NCBI GenBank assembly: GCA_002314685.1
Contig: DCHB01000080.1
Coordinates: forward strand, 14,348-78,347
Length of the DNA: 64,000 nt
Direction of reading: 5' to 3'
Source of the DNA: Clostridiales bacterium UBA1763
GTDB lineage: Bacteria > Bacillota > Clostridia > Oscillospirales > Oscillospiraceae
How positions within the stretch are numbered: position 1 is the first letter of the stretch; every line of letters starts with the position of its first letter. The notes under the pieces were generated by a model. The model saw only the letters and a list, made by a program, of their open reading frames with translations, was not told the origin of the DNA and searched no databases. A program made the translations under genes and the position numbers. Below are positions 27,056-33,933 of this stretch, piece after piece.

Positions 27056-27290
27056 GGTTTACATAATTTATTTGATTACCTATATATTGTGCTATTATAA
27101 CAATAATTTAACTAAATATTGCGAAAAAAGACCGAAAATCAAAGATCATTAGTTCTGCTGGTAATGCGGTTTACATAATAAGATTTACATAATATAAGTG
27201 CATAATTAACAAAAATCATCATTTTTTGCAAAAAGCCTTGATTACAGCGAGAATTTATATTATATTATCCATACGGTGAGATTATGTAAA
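27056..27290. repeat. Cluster of TTTACATAAT repeats resembling the XerD arm of dif
   Basis: Direct copies at 27058-27067, 27170-27179 and 27184-27193, and an inverted copy ATTATGTAAA at 27281-27290. The first two read GGTTTACATAA; its complement TTATGTAAACC differs by one base from the XerD half (TTATGTAAACT) of Bacillus subtilis dif as I recall it. No full 28-bp dif with a matching XerC arm is evident. Confidence 0.55.
27238..27266 (+). promoter_or_regulatory. Sigma-A promoter of the membrane protein-xerD operon
   Basis: TTGATT, 17-bp spacer, TATATT, 69 bp before the ATG at 27336. The inverted TTTACATAAT copy lies just downstream, in the leader. Confidence 0.6.
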
Positions 27291-27335
27291 TTCATTCATT
27301 ATTTTCGCTGTTGCTTCAAGGCGTTGAGGTAATAT

Positions 27336-27854
27336 ATGAATAGTGTTTTTACAGCAAAATCTGCCGTTTTCAAAAAATCCGAAAATTCAACATTGTTATT
27401 GCTTTGCCTCGCTTTTTTAATGGGCGTAGGCGGTTTTGCGCTGTTTTTTGGCTTTTCCTCAGATATAAACCTTGTGGAAGCTGATATCAGCTGTTTTGCT
27501 TGTGTATTTTCGGTTTTCTTATTACAGATATCCGCTTTTTCGGCTTTAGGAACATTTTTCATACCGTTACTATTATGCGGCATCGGAGCTATCAGCTCGT
27601 ACGCCTTAGCTTGCGTAATATTTGTGTCGGACTTATCTTTTCTCTTTTTAGCAAAGCTATTTGCTGTTTTGTGGATCTTTGTCCTCTTTGCTTTATACAT
27701 TGCAATCAGCGCTTCCGGATCTGCGGATGCTGTTTTTTCTAAAATCAGAAGGGATAAGCGCTTTAAGATGGATATATTAAAAACGCTTGTAATTATTTCT
27801 CTGTTTGTTATTTTGTCTTTTATCGGAGCTTCCGATTTTAATATGATTTCTTAG
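27336..27854 (+). CDS. Polytopic membrane protein, possibly SpoIIM-like
   Basis: A 172-residue protein with about five hydrophobic helices and a short basic loop (KIRRDKRFKMD) before the last one. I do not recognise it firmly. A distant SpoIIM/DUF95 relation is suggested by the pattern LMGVGGFALFFG near the first helix, the mid-protein SALGTFFIPLLLCGIGA and the position just upstream of xerD, where Bacillus also carries spoIIM. That is context-based inference. A TTGAGGT ribosome-binding site precedes the ATG. xerD follows after 17 bp. Confidence 0.6.
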   Translation: MNSVFTAKSAVFKKSENSTLLLLCLAFLMGVGGFALFFGFSSDINLVEADISCFACVFSVFLLQISAFSALGTFFIPLLLCGIGAISSYALACVIFVSDLSFLFLAKLFAVLWIFVLFALYIAISASGSADAVFSKIRRDKRFKMDILKTLVIISLFVILSFIGASDFNMIS

Positions 27855-27871
27855 AAAGGGGGATCTTTTGA

Positions 27872-28762
27872 ATGCTTAATTCGGATTATATTGAAGTTTT
27901 CAACAAGTATTTAACTGAAGTGAAAAAGTGTTCACAGAATACCCTCAGTTCATATCTGCGCGATATAAGACAGCTCGGAGAATATTTACAGACTCATCTT
28001 GACGCGGGCTTCGAAGCCGCAACAGAAGAGGAGCTTGCCGACTACATAAATTGGCTCAAGGGCAACGGTAAATCTGTTGCAACAGTAAGCCGCGCGATTG
28101 CATCTGTAAAGTGCTTTTACGGTGTACTTGTCTCTGATAAGCTTGTTGAAAACAATCCCGCTGCAAAGCTTGTTCCCGATAAAGCCACTCAGAAGCTTCC
28201 ACAGATATTGACAAGTAAGGAAGTCGAACTTTTGCTCGAACAGCCCTCATGCACAGACGCCAAGGGCTATCGCGACAGAGCTATGCTTGAGCTTCTTTAT
28301 GCTACGGGAATAAGAGTATCTGAGCTTATAGACCTTAATATCAGCGATGTAAATATTTCCGCGGGAATTATTCGCTGCTTCAGCAAGGAAAAGGAGAGAA
28401 TTATTCCTCTTTATCCCACTGCAATTAAGGCGCTTTCCGAGTATATTGAGTTTATAAGACCTCAGATGATAGCTCTTCCGGGCGAACAGGCACTGTTTGT
28501 CAATGTCAGCGGCGAGAGAATGTCCCGTCAGGGCTTTTGGAAGATTATAAAGTCATATCAGCAGAAGGCGCATATTGAAAAGACTATTACTCCGCATACA
28601 CTTCGCCATTCCTTTGCCGCACATCTGCTCGAAAACGGCGCTGACCTCCATTCAATTCAGGAGATGCTCGGTCATGCCGATATTTCATCGACTCAGATTT
28701 ATTCACAGCTTGTAAAAAAACAGCTCAAGGATGTTTATAATAAAGCACATCCCCGTGCCTGA
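27872..28762 (+). CDS. xerD: Site-specific tyrosine recombinase XerD
   Basis: Resolves chromosome dimers at dif together with XerC. The 296-residue protein has an N-terminal SAM-like DNA-binding domain (FNKYLTEVKKCSQNTLSSYLRD) and a catalytic domain with YATGIRVSELIDL (Arg), HTLRHSFAAHLLENGADL (His-x-x-Arg), LGHADISSTQIY (His and the nucleophilic Tyr). AGAAAGGGGG lies upstream of the ATG. A second XerC/D-like recombinase is at 39726; which one acts as XerC or XerD is inferred from similarity. Confidence 0.9.
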   Translation: MLNSDYIEVFNKYLTEVKKCSQNTLSSYLRDIRQLGEYLQTHLDAGFEAATEEELADYINWLKGNGKSVATVSRAIASVKCFYGVLVSDKLVENNPAAKLVPDKATQKLPQILTSKEVELLLEQPSCTDAKGYRDRAMLELLYATGIRVSELIDLNISDVNISAGIIRCFSKEKERIIPLYPTAIKALSEYIEFIRPQMIALPGEQALFVNVSGERMSRQGFWKIIKSYQQKAHIEKTITPHTLRHSFAAHLLENGADLHSIQEMLGHADISSTQIYSQLVKKQLKDVYNKAHPRA

Positions 28763-28769
28763 TGAATTC

Positions 28770-28797
28770 AAAAGGACTGCTAACGCAGTCCTTTTTT
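28770..28797 (+). terminator. Terminator after xerD
   Basis: An 11-bp perfect stem AAAAGGACTGC/GCAGTCCTTTT, TAAC loop, T run. Confidence 0.92.
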
Positions 28798-28801
28798 CTT
28801 G

Positions 28802-28830
28802 TTGATAAACAGCATATTTTGTGGTAAAAT
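28802..28830 (+). promoter_or_regulatory. Sigma-A promoter of the ruvCAB operon
   Basis: TTGATA, 17-bp spacer, TAAAAT, 22 bp before the ruvC ATG. Confidence 0.75.
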
Positions 28831-28851
28831 TCATCATGGGAAGTGATAGAT

Positions 28852-29367
28852 ATGCGTATATTGGGTATTGACCCCGGACTTGCAACAGTCGGCTTCAGTA
28901 TCGTTGATTCCGATAAAAAGGGTATGCGTCTTATAACCTGCGGTGTTATAAGCACACCTGCACATACCTCTCTGTCAAGCAGGCTTGACAGAATATTTGA
29001 GGACATGAATGAGCTTATTAAAAGCTTTAACCCAGATGTAATGTCTGTTGAGGAGCTTTTTTTCAACACAAACATCACGACGGGCATTTCGGTTGCTCAT
29101 GCAAGAGGAGTAATTCTTCTTGCGGCTTACCGCGCAGGTGTCAGGGTTTTTGAATATACTCCCTTGCAGGTTAAGCAGGCGGTTGTCGGTTACGGCAGAG
29201 CAGAGAAAAACCAGGTTATCGACATGGTGCGCAGAATACTGAATCTTCCCGCGGCACCGAAGCCCGATGACGCCGCCGATGCGGTGGCACTTGCAATCTG
29301 CCATGCAAGAAGCTCAACCTCACTTCTTTCCGATAAAGGAGATAATGATATATGTTCTACCATTTAG
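28852..29367 (+). CDS. ruvC: Crossover junction endodeoxyribonuclease RuvC
   Basis: Cuts Holliday junctions as a dimer. The 171-residue protein has the four acidic active-site positions: LGIDPGL at the N-terminus, VEELFF, and the C-terminal pair in PDDAADAVALAICHA. ATG 28852 has GGGAAGTG 6 bp before it; the GTG at 28843 lies inside that site. It overlaps ruvA by 16 bp. Confidence 0.96.
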   Translation: MRILGIDPGLATVGFSIVDSDKKGMRLITCGVISTPAHTSLSSRLDRIFEDMNELIKSFNPDVMSVEELFFNTNITTGISVAHARGVILLAAYRAGVRVFEYTPLQVKQAVVGYGRAEKNQVIDMVRRILNLPAAPKPDDAADAVALAICHARSSTSLLSDKGDNDICSTI

Positions 29368-29945
29368 AAGGTATTGTTTCTGATATTGATATTAACCTCG
29401 CGGTTATCGACTGTGCGGGCGTAGGCTATGCTGTCAATACGACTGCAAACACGCTGTCACAAATAAAAATAAAGACAAAGGCTAAGCTGTATATTTCCGA
29501 ATATATCAAGGAGGATTGCTTTGATTTATACGGCTTTGCAACGATGAGCGAGAAAAAGTGCTTTGAAATGCTGCTCACCGTGTCGGGTATTGGTCCCAAG
29601 GCGGCGCAGGCAATTCTTTCAACAAGTACACCCGAGGCGCTTGCTATCGCGATTATGAACGGCAATGATAAAGCAATTACCGTCGCACAGGGTGTTGGAA
29701 AAAAGATTGCTCAGCGCGTTATTCTTGAGCTTAAGGATAAGGTCGGAAAGCAAATGGGCAGCAGTGATATTGAAATGCCCGCTGTAATGACTCTTGCCGA
29801 CGGAGACTCTCGTTCCGATGCAATTGCGGCACTTATGGTTTTGGGTTATTCAGCACCCGAGATAAACGCCGCACTGAGAAAGCTTGATGTTACGGGACTA
29901 AACACTGAGCAGATTGTTAAGCTTGTGCTTAAAAATCTTATGTAA
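29352..29945 (+). CDS. ruvA: Holliday junction DNA helicase subunit RuvA
   Basis: Tetrameric junction-binding protein that loads the RuvB motor. The 197-residue protein has the N-terminal OB fold ([20 protein letters not shown]), helix-hairpin-helix motifs ([33 protein letters not shown]) and a C-terminal RuvB-contacting domain ([16 protein letters not shown]). Its AAGGAGATAA ribosome-binding site lies within ruvC. Confidence 0.96.
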   Translation: MFYHLEGIVSDIDINLAVIDCAGVGYAVNTTANTLSQIKIKTKAKLYISEYIKEDCFDLYGFATMSEKKCFEMLLTVSGIGPKAAQAILSTSTPEALAIAIMNGNDKAITVAQGVGKKIAQRVILELKDKVGKQMGSSDIEMPAVMTLADGDSRSDAIAALMVLGYSAPEINAALRKLDVTGLNTEQIVKLVLKNLM

Positions 29946-29956
29946 GGAGACAGAAA

Positions 29957-31000
29957 ATGAGCATAAATTTTTCAGACGGTCTTGAGGACCAGCCCATTGT
30001 CACAAGCTCAGTCAGTCTCCCCGAGGACTCGGGAGAAGGAAGCTTAAGACCGAGGACTATTACCGAATATATAGGGCAGGAGAAGGCGAAGGATAATCTA
30101 AGCGTCTTTATTGATGCCGCAAGATTGCGTAATGAGCCGCTTGACCATGTGCTTTTGCACGGTCCCCCGGGACTCGGCAAGACCACCTTGGCGGGCGTCA
30201 TCGCAAATGAGATGGGCGTTAATATGCGTATAACCTCTGGTCCTGCGATTGAAAAGCCCGGCGATCTTGTCGCAATGCTTACAAATCTCAATGAAGGCGA
30301 CATTCTGTTTGTCGATGAAATCCACAGACTCAACAGAGCATACGAGGAAATCCTCTATCCCGCTATGGAGGACTATGCTATTGACATAATTCTCGGCAAA
30401 GGTCCTTCCGCTAACTCCTTGCATCTTGAACTGCCTAAGTTTACTTTGATTGGCGCAACAACTCGCTCAGGTCAGCTTACGGCACCCTTGCGTGACCGTT
30501 TCGGCGTCACGCTGAGACTTGAGCTTTATACCGTAAACGAGCTCAGACAAATTGTTGAACGCTCATCTGATATTCTCGGTATAAAGATAGACAGGGAAGG
30601 GGCATTGGAGATTGCATCCCGTTCAAGAGGCACGCCTCGAATTGCCAACCGTATGCTGCGCAGAGTGCGTGACTTTGCGCAGGTCAGGGCGGACGGAATA
30701 ATAACAAAGGAAGTTGCTGATATGGCACTTTCGCGCCTCGAGGTTGATAAGCTCGGGCTTGATGCACTCGACCGTAGAATGCTCGGCAGTATCATTGAGT
30801 ATTACGGCGGAGGTCCCGTCGGACTTGAAACGCTCGCGGCGACAATTAATGAGGATTCCGTCACTCTTGAGGATGTGTATGAGCCGTACCTATTACAGCA
30901 GGGATTTTTAACGAGAACTCCCCGCGGACGCTGTGTGACGAAAAAAGCCTATACACATCTCGGCATTGAGTATTTAGGTCAGCAGGAAATTGGTTTGTAA
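29957..31000 (+). CDS. ruvB: Holliday junction branch migration ATPase RuvB
   Basis: AAA+ motor of the RuvABC resolvasome. The 347-residue protein has [16 protein letters not shown], Walker [10 protein letters not shown] at about residues 69-77, Walker [11 protein letters not shown], sensor [20 protein letters not shown] and a C-terminal winged helix ([16 protein letters not shown]). AAGGAG precedes the ATG. It ends the ruvCAB operon; no clear terminator is seen before the next promoter. Confidence 0.97.
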   Translation: MSINFSDGLEDQPIVTSSVSLPEDSGEGSLRPRTITEYIGQEKAKDNLSVFIDAARLRNEPLDHVLLHGPPGLGKTTLAGVIANEMGVNMRITSGPAIEKPGDLVAMLTNLNEGDILFVDEIHRLNRAYEEILYPAMEDYAIDIILGKGPSANSLHLELPKFTLIGATTRSGQLTAPLRDRFGVTLRLELYTVNELRQIVERSSDILGIKIDREGALEIASRSRGTPRIANRMLRRVRDFAQVRADGIITKEVADMALSRLEVDKLGLDALDRRMLGSIIEYYGGGPVGLETLAATINEDSVTLEDVYEPYLLQQGFLTRTPRGRCVTKKAYTHLGIEYLGQQEIGL

Positions 31001-31044
31001 GCAAAAAAATATGAACAAATAGTACAGTTAAACGCTTTTTTCTA

Positions 31045-31072
31045 TTGACATTCCATAACTTTGATATATAAT
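31045..31072 (+). promoter_or_regulatory. Sigma-A promoter of the SigH-like gene
   Basis: TTGACA, 16-bp spacer, TATAAT, 33 bp before the ATG at 31106. It covers the alternative TTG start at 31061, which can therefore be ruled out. Confidence 0.8.
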
Positions 31073-31105
31073 ATAATAGAATTATTGGAATATATACTGA
31101 TTTTT

Positions 31106-31735
31106 ATGGAAAATTACTCTAAATTAGATGACACAGCCTTACAACAGCTTGCCTCAAGCGGTGACAGGCTTGCCGAGGAAACTCTTGCAAAGCGTTATAT
31201 GCGCCTTGTGCGTATGTGCGCGAGACCTCTTTTTCTCACTAACGGAGACAGCGAGGACCTTATTCAAGAGGGTATGCTCGGTTTGTTATCTGCAATAAGG
31301 CAGTTTAACCCTGAAAAAAACGCGGCGTTTAAGACCTATGCAGAGCATTGCATAAAAAACAGATTATTCTCAGCGATAAAATCAGCGTCGAGCACCAAGC
31401 ACTCATTGTTGAGTGACGGTGTCTCGTTAGATACACTCCTCTCGGACGAATCCCAGACCCAATTATTGGCTTATGCTGAATTGTTTCAGAAATCACCTGA
31501 AGAGCAGGTTTTGGCCAGAGAGAACAGAGAATACACAGAAGAGTTTTTCTTATCCTTTTTTGCAAAGCTTTCAAAACTCGAGAAAATCGTTTTGAACAAC
31601 TATCTAAAGGGCTTAAGCTATAAGGAAATAGCGCTTCTATGCAATAAAGATGAAAAAGCCATAGATAATGCAATTCAAAGGATAAGGCGCAAGCTGGCGC
31701 ACAATCTCAAATCAGGCGATATCAGCAGAAGCTGA
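31106..31735 (+). CDS. Sigma-70 family RNA polymerase sigma factor, SigH-like
   Basis: A 209-residue sigma factor without region 1.1. Region 2 is visible as LAKRYMRLVRMCARP and GDSEDLIQEGMLGLLSAIRQF followed by the -10-melting segment FKTYAEHCIKNRLFSAIK. Region 4 is a helix-turn-helix in LEKIVLNNYLKGLSYKEIALL, with NKDEKAIDNAIQRIRRKL as the recognition helix. Size and the DLIQEGMLGLL pattern fit SigH (Spo0H), the transition-phase sigma that starts sporulation; a related SigI/other type cannot be excluded. The ATG has only a weak purine stretch upstream (GGAA), so translation may be modest. The leader is short. Confidence 0.78.
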   Translation: MENYSKLDDTALQQLASSGDRLAEETLAKRYMRLVRMCARPLFLTNGDSEDLIQEGMLGLLSAIRQFNPEKNAAFKTYAEHCIKNRLFSAIKSASSTKHSLLSDGVSLDTLLSDESQTQLLAYAELFQKSPEEQVLARENREYTEEFFLSFFAKLSKLEKIVLNNYLKGLSYKEIALLCNKDEKAIDNAIQRIRRKLAHNLKSGDISRS

Positions 31736-31778
31736 CGCATATAAAAGCCGAAAGGCAAGTTAAAAGAGAGGATACAAA

Positions 31779-32057
31779 ATGTACGAAGACAAGACCTTAG
31801 TTTGCAAAGAATGTGGTCAGGAGTTCGTGTTCTCCGCAGGTGAGCAGGAGTTCTACGCAGAGCGTGGTTTCCAGAACGAGCCCCAGCGCTGCAAGGCATG
31901 CCGTGACGCTCGCAAGAACGCAGCTCGCGGTCCCCGTGAGTTCTTCACCGCAGTTTGCGCAGCATGCGGCGGCGAGGCAAAGGTTCCCTTTGAGCCCAAG
32001 TCCGATCGCCCTGTTTACTGCAGCGAGTGCTTTGCAAAGATGAAGGAAGAGGCCTGA
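31779..32057 (+). CDS. Zinc-ribbon protein with two CxxC-CxxC modules
   Basis: A 92-residue protein with two zinc-binding modules: CKECGQEFVFSAGEQEFYAERGF ending with CKAC, and CAACGGEAKVPFEPK ending with CSEC. This matches the probable zinc-ribbon family (zf-trcl type), function unknown, often with RNA or DNA contact suggested. GAGAGGA lies before the ATG. Codon use stands out: arginine is mostly CGT/CGC, unlike the AGA-rich neighbours, which suggests high expression. A strong terminator follows. Confidence 0.85.
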   Translation: MYEDKTLVCKECGQEFVFSAGEQEFYAERGFQNEPQRCKACRDARKNAARGPREFFTAVCAACGGEAKVPFEPKSDRPVYCSECFAKMKEEA

Positions 32058-32081
32058 GGATTTATCCTGCAGGAATAGAGT

Positions 32082-32110
32082 GGGACGTCCTCACGACGTC
32101 CCTTTCTCTT
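32082..32110 (+). terminator. Terminator after the zinc-ribbon gene
   Basis: An 8-bp GC-rich stem GGGACGTC/GACGTCCC with a CTCAC loop and TTTCTCTTTT. Confidence 0.85.
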
Positions 32111-32142
32111 TTACGAAAACTAATTAGATTGGAGATATAACA

Positions 32143-32361
32143 ATGGAATTGTTGAAAATTATGGACCTCGGCAGAGAGAGCATGATCTCCGAAATTCTTG
32201 AAGATTTCCCCGAAGCAATGCCCAAGTTCCAGGAGCTCGGAATGCATTGCCTCGGCTGTGCACTTGCTACCGCAGAAAGCCTTGAGCAGGCTTGTGCCGC
32301 ACACGGCATAGACCCCGACGAATTCATAATCGAGCTTAAGGCCTATTTAATGGCACTGTAA
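32143..32361 (+). CDS. DUF1858 / ScdA-N domain protein
   Basis: A 72-residue stand-alone DUF1858 domain. It has the typical FPEAMPKFQELGMHCLGCA core with a CLGC cysteine pair and the C-terminal helix SLEQACAAHGIDPDEF. The family (ScdA N-terminal domain, hybrid-cluster-associated proteins) is linked to redox or FeS repair, but the precise role of the single domain is unknown. GGAGATATAACA precedes the ATG. A terminator follows. Confidence 0.9.
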   Translation: MELLKIMDLGRESMISEILEDFPEAMPKFQELGMHCLGCALATAESLEQACAAHGIDPDEFIIELKAYLMAL

Positions 32362-32372
32362 TTTAAGTTCAT

Positions 32373-32405
32373 GTCAAAAAAGCCGGTCTTACCCGGCTTT
32401 TTGAC
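32373..32405 (+). terminator. Terminator after the DUF1858 gene
   Basis: Stem GTCAAAAAAGCCGG/CCGGCTTTTTGAC with one extra A, short loop and T run inside the arm; likely works in both directions. Confidence 0.85.
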
Positions 32406-32419
32406 TTATTTGGTGATTT

Positions 32420-33118
32420 ATGAGCAACAGACTTGAATTGATAGCATCCTATGTTAATGACGGCATCGGCGTAGCCGATGTCGGTACAGACCATGCCTAT
32501 ATTCCCGTAATGCTTGTCAAAAGAGGCTACAAGGGCAATATTATCGGAACGGATATAAACGAAGGACCCATACAAAAAGCCGTACAGAGCCTTGCTGAGG
32601 CTGAATGTGAGGATAGGGTACAGCTTATTCATTGTGACGGGCTTGACGGCTGTGACAGTGAGCTTATTGATACCATTATTATCGCGGGAATGGGCGGAGA
32701 TACAATAACGGGTATTCTCGACAGAGCTGAGTGGTGCTCACGAAGCGACATGAAGCTGATTTTACAGCCCGTTACAAAGCCCGAAATTTTGCGATATTGG
32801 TTGTCGAATAACGATTTTCTTATTACTAATGAAACCTTTGTAGAGGAAAACGGTACGGTATATCAGATAATCTGCGCTAAGCCCGATAAAGCCGCAAAGT
32901 ATTTGGATTCCGAGCTTTTTACCGGCAGATTTGAGCTCGTCTCTGCCGAGCCGCTTTATCCTAAGGTGCTGTCATTGCATATTAAGCGCTTTGAATCGGC
33001 TATCAGCGGACTTTCTAACGCCAACAGAGACGGCTTGGATGCATGGCTCGGAATAATTAAAAATATGCTGTGTGAACTAAAGTCTTTCAGGGAGAAATTA
33101 AATGAAAATTGTAAATGA
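32420..33118 (+). CDS. trmK: tRNA (adenine-22 N1)-methyltransferase TrmK
   Basis: A class I SAM methyltransferase that modifies A22 of tRNA. The 232-residue protein has RLELIASYV, the SAM motif GVADVGTDHAYIPVML, GTDINEGPIQKA, HCDGLDG and the family motif IIIAGMGGDTI. In Firmicutes it lies upstream of the Nif3-like gene, as here, with a 17-bp overlap. Confidence 0.92.
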   Translation: MSNRLELIASYVNDGIGVADVGTDHAYIPVMLVKRGYKGNIIGTDINEGPIQKAVQSLAEAECEDRVQLIHCDGLDGCDSELIDTIIIAGMGGDTITGILDRAEWCSRSDMKLILQPVTKPEILRYWLSNNDFLITNETFVEENGTVYQIICAKPDKAAKYLDSELFTGRFELVSAEPLYPKVLSLHIKRFESAISGLSNANRDGLDAWLGIIKNMLCELKSFREKLNENCK

Positions 33119-33869
33119 TATTTTTTCGTTTCTCAACGAGCTCGCACCCGTTGAGCTGAAAATGGATTTTGACAATGTCGGAATTTTGGTCGGAAGTAAA
33201 AATACAGCGGTTTCCAAATGTCTTTTGGCGCTTGATATAACCGATGAGGTTATACAAGAGGCGATTGACACGGGCGTACAGCTTATAGTATCTCATCATC
33301 CCGTGATATTTAATGCCGTAAAGAGCATAACTGATGACAGCCTTGTCGGCAAAAAACTAATTAAGCTGATTAAAAACGACATTTCCGCCGTGTGTATGCA
33401 CACAAATCTTGATATTGCCGAGGGCGGTGTAAACGACGCACTTATGTGTGCGTTAAACGCCGAAGCCATAGGTGCACTGGATGCTTCGGGCTGCGGCAGA
33501 GTAGGGGAGATTAAAGAGGAAACCGAGCTTTCGGATTTTCTTAAAATCTGTAAAACAGCATTAAACAGTAATGGCTTGCGTTATCATGATGCAGGTCTGC
33601 CCGTTAAGAAAATTGCCGTTATGGGCGGCTCGGGCGGTGATTGCATCGCTCTTGCAAAGGCTCTCGGCTGCGATACTTATGTTACCTCCGATATAAAATA
33701 CAACGGCTTTTTGGATGCAAAGGAGCTTTGCATAAATCTAATAGATGCTGACCATTATTGCACGGAAAATACGGTTATCCCCGTGCTGTATGAAAAGCTG
33801 TGCGCTCAGTTTGCAGATGTTGAATTTGTCATATCGGAAAAACACAGTCAGACAGCCCGCTTTTATTAA
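33102..33869 (+). CDS. Nif3-like dinuclear metal centre protein (DUF34)
   Basis: A 255-residue hexameric metal-binding protein, sometimes annotated as GTP cyclohydrolase I type 2; the true function is unsettled. Motifs are FDNVGILVG, SHHPVIF (metal-binding HH), MHTNLDIAEGGVND and, near the C-terminus, DADHYCTE. It overlaps trmK by 17 bp and is probably coupled to it. spoIVA follows after a hairpin. Confidence 0.92.
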   Translation: MKIVNDIFSFLNELAPVELKMDFDNVGILVGSKNTAVSKCLLALDITDEVIQEAIDTGVQLIVSHHPVIFNAVKSITDDSLVGKKLIKLIKNDISAVCMHTNLDIAEGGVNDALMCALNAEAIGALDASGCGRVGEIKEETELSDFLKICKTALNSNGLRYHDAGLPVKKIAVMGGSGGDCIALAKALGCDTYVTSDIKYNGFLDAKELCINLIDADHYCTENTVIPVLYEKLCAQFADVEFVISEKHSQTARFY

Positions 33870-33873
33870 AACA

Positions 33874-33902
33874 GAATATTTAGCCTCCGCAGTTCATAGA
33901 CT
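33874..33902 (+). promoter_or_regulatory. Predicted sigma-E promoter of spoIVA
   Basis: GAATATT, 14-bp spacer, CATAGACT. The -35 matches the Bacillus sigma-E consensus KMATATT in full, and the -10 fits CATACAMT at six of eight bases and CATANNNT fully. The -10 sits exactly in the loop of the hairpin at 33884-33927, so the mRNA would start inside the loop. Confidence 0.75.
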
Positions 33903-33933
33903 CGTACAAACGGTTTAACTGCGGAGGTTTTTT
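33884..33933 (+). terminator. Terminator-like hairpin carrying the spoIVA Shine-Dalgarno
   Basis: A perfect 11-bp stem CCTCCGCAGTT (33884-33894)/AACTGCGGAGG (33917-33927), 22-nt loop, T6, then the ATG at 33934. It can terminate the trmK-nif3 transcript. GGAGG of the 3' arm is the ribosome-binding site of spoIVA. Confidence 0.85.

Larger units (their letters stand above)
27023..27335. other. AT-rich 313-bp intergenic region with XerD-arm-like repeats
   Basis: No credible coding frame is present. It holds four copies of TTTACATAAT (three direct, one inverted) and a sigma-A promoter at 27238-27266. Two of the direct copies share a longer context with GTAATGCG just upstream. Confidence 0.7.

Noticed and set aside
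27056..27193. A complete dif site in the TTTACATAAT cluster
   Set aside because: Only the XerD-like half is recognisable; the sequence 6 bp beyond each copy does not match a common XerC arm.
31061..31105. N-terminal extension of the SigH-like factor from TTG 31061
   Set aside because: The codons would lie on the -10 region of a strong sigma-A promoter and encode a hydrophobic stretch not found in sigma factors.
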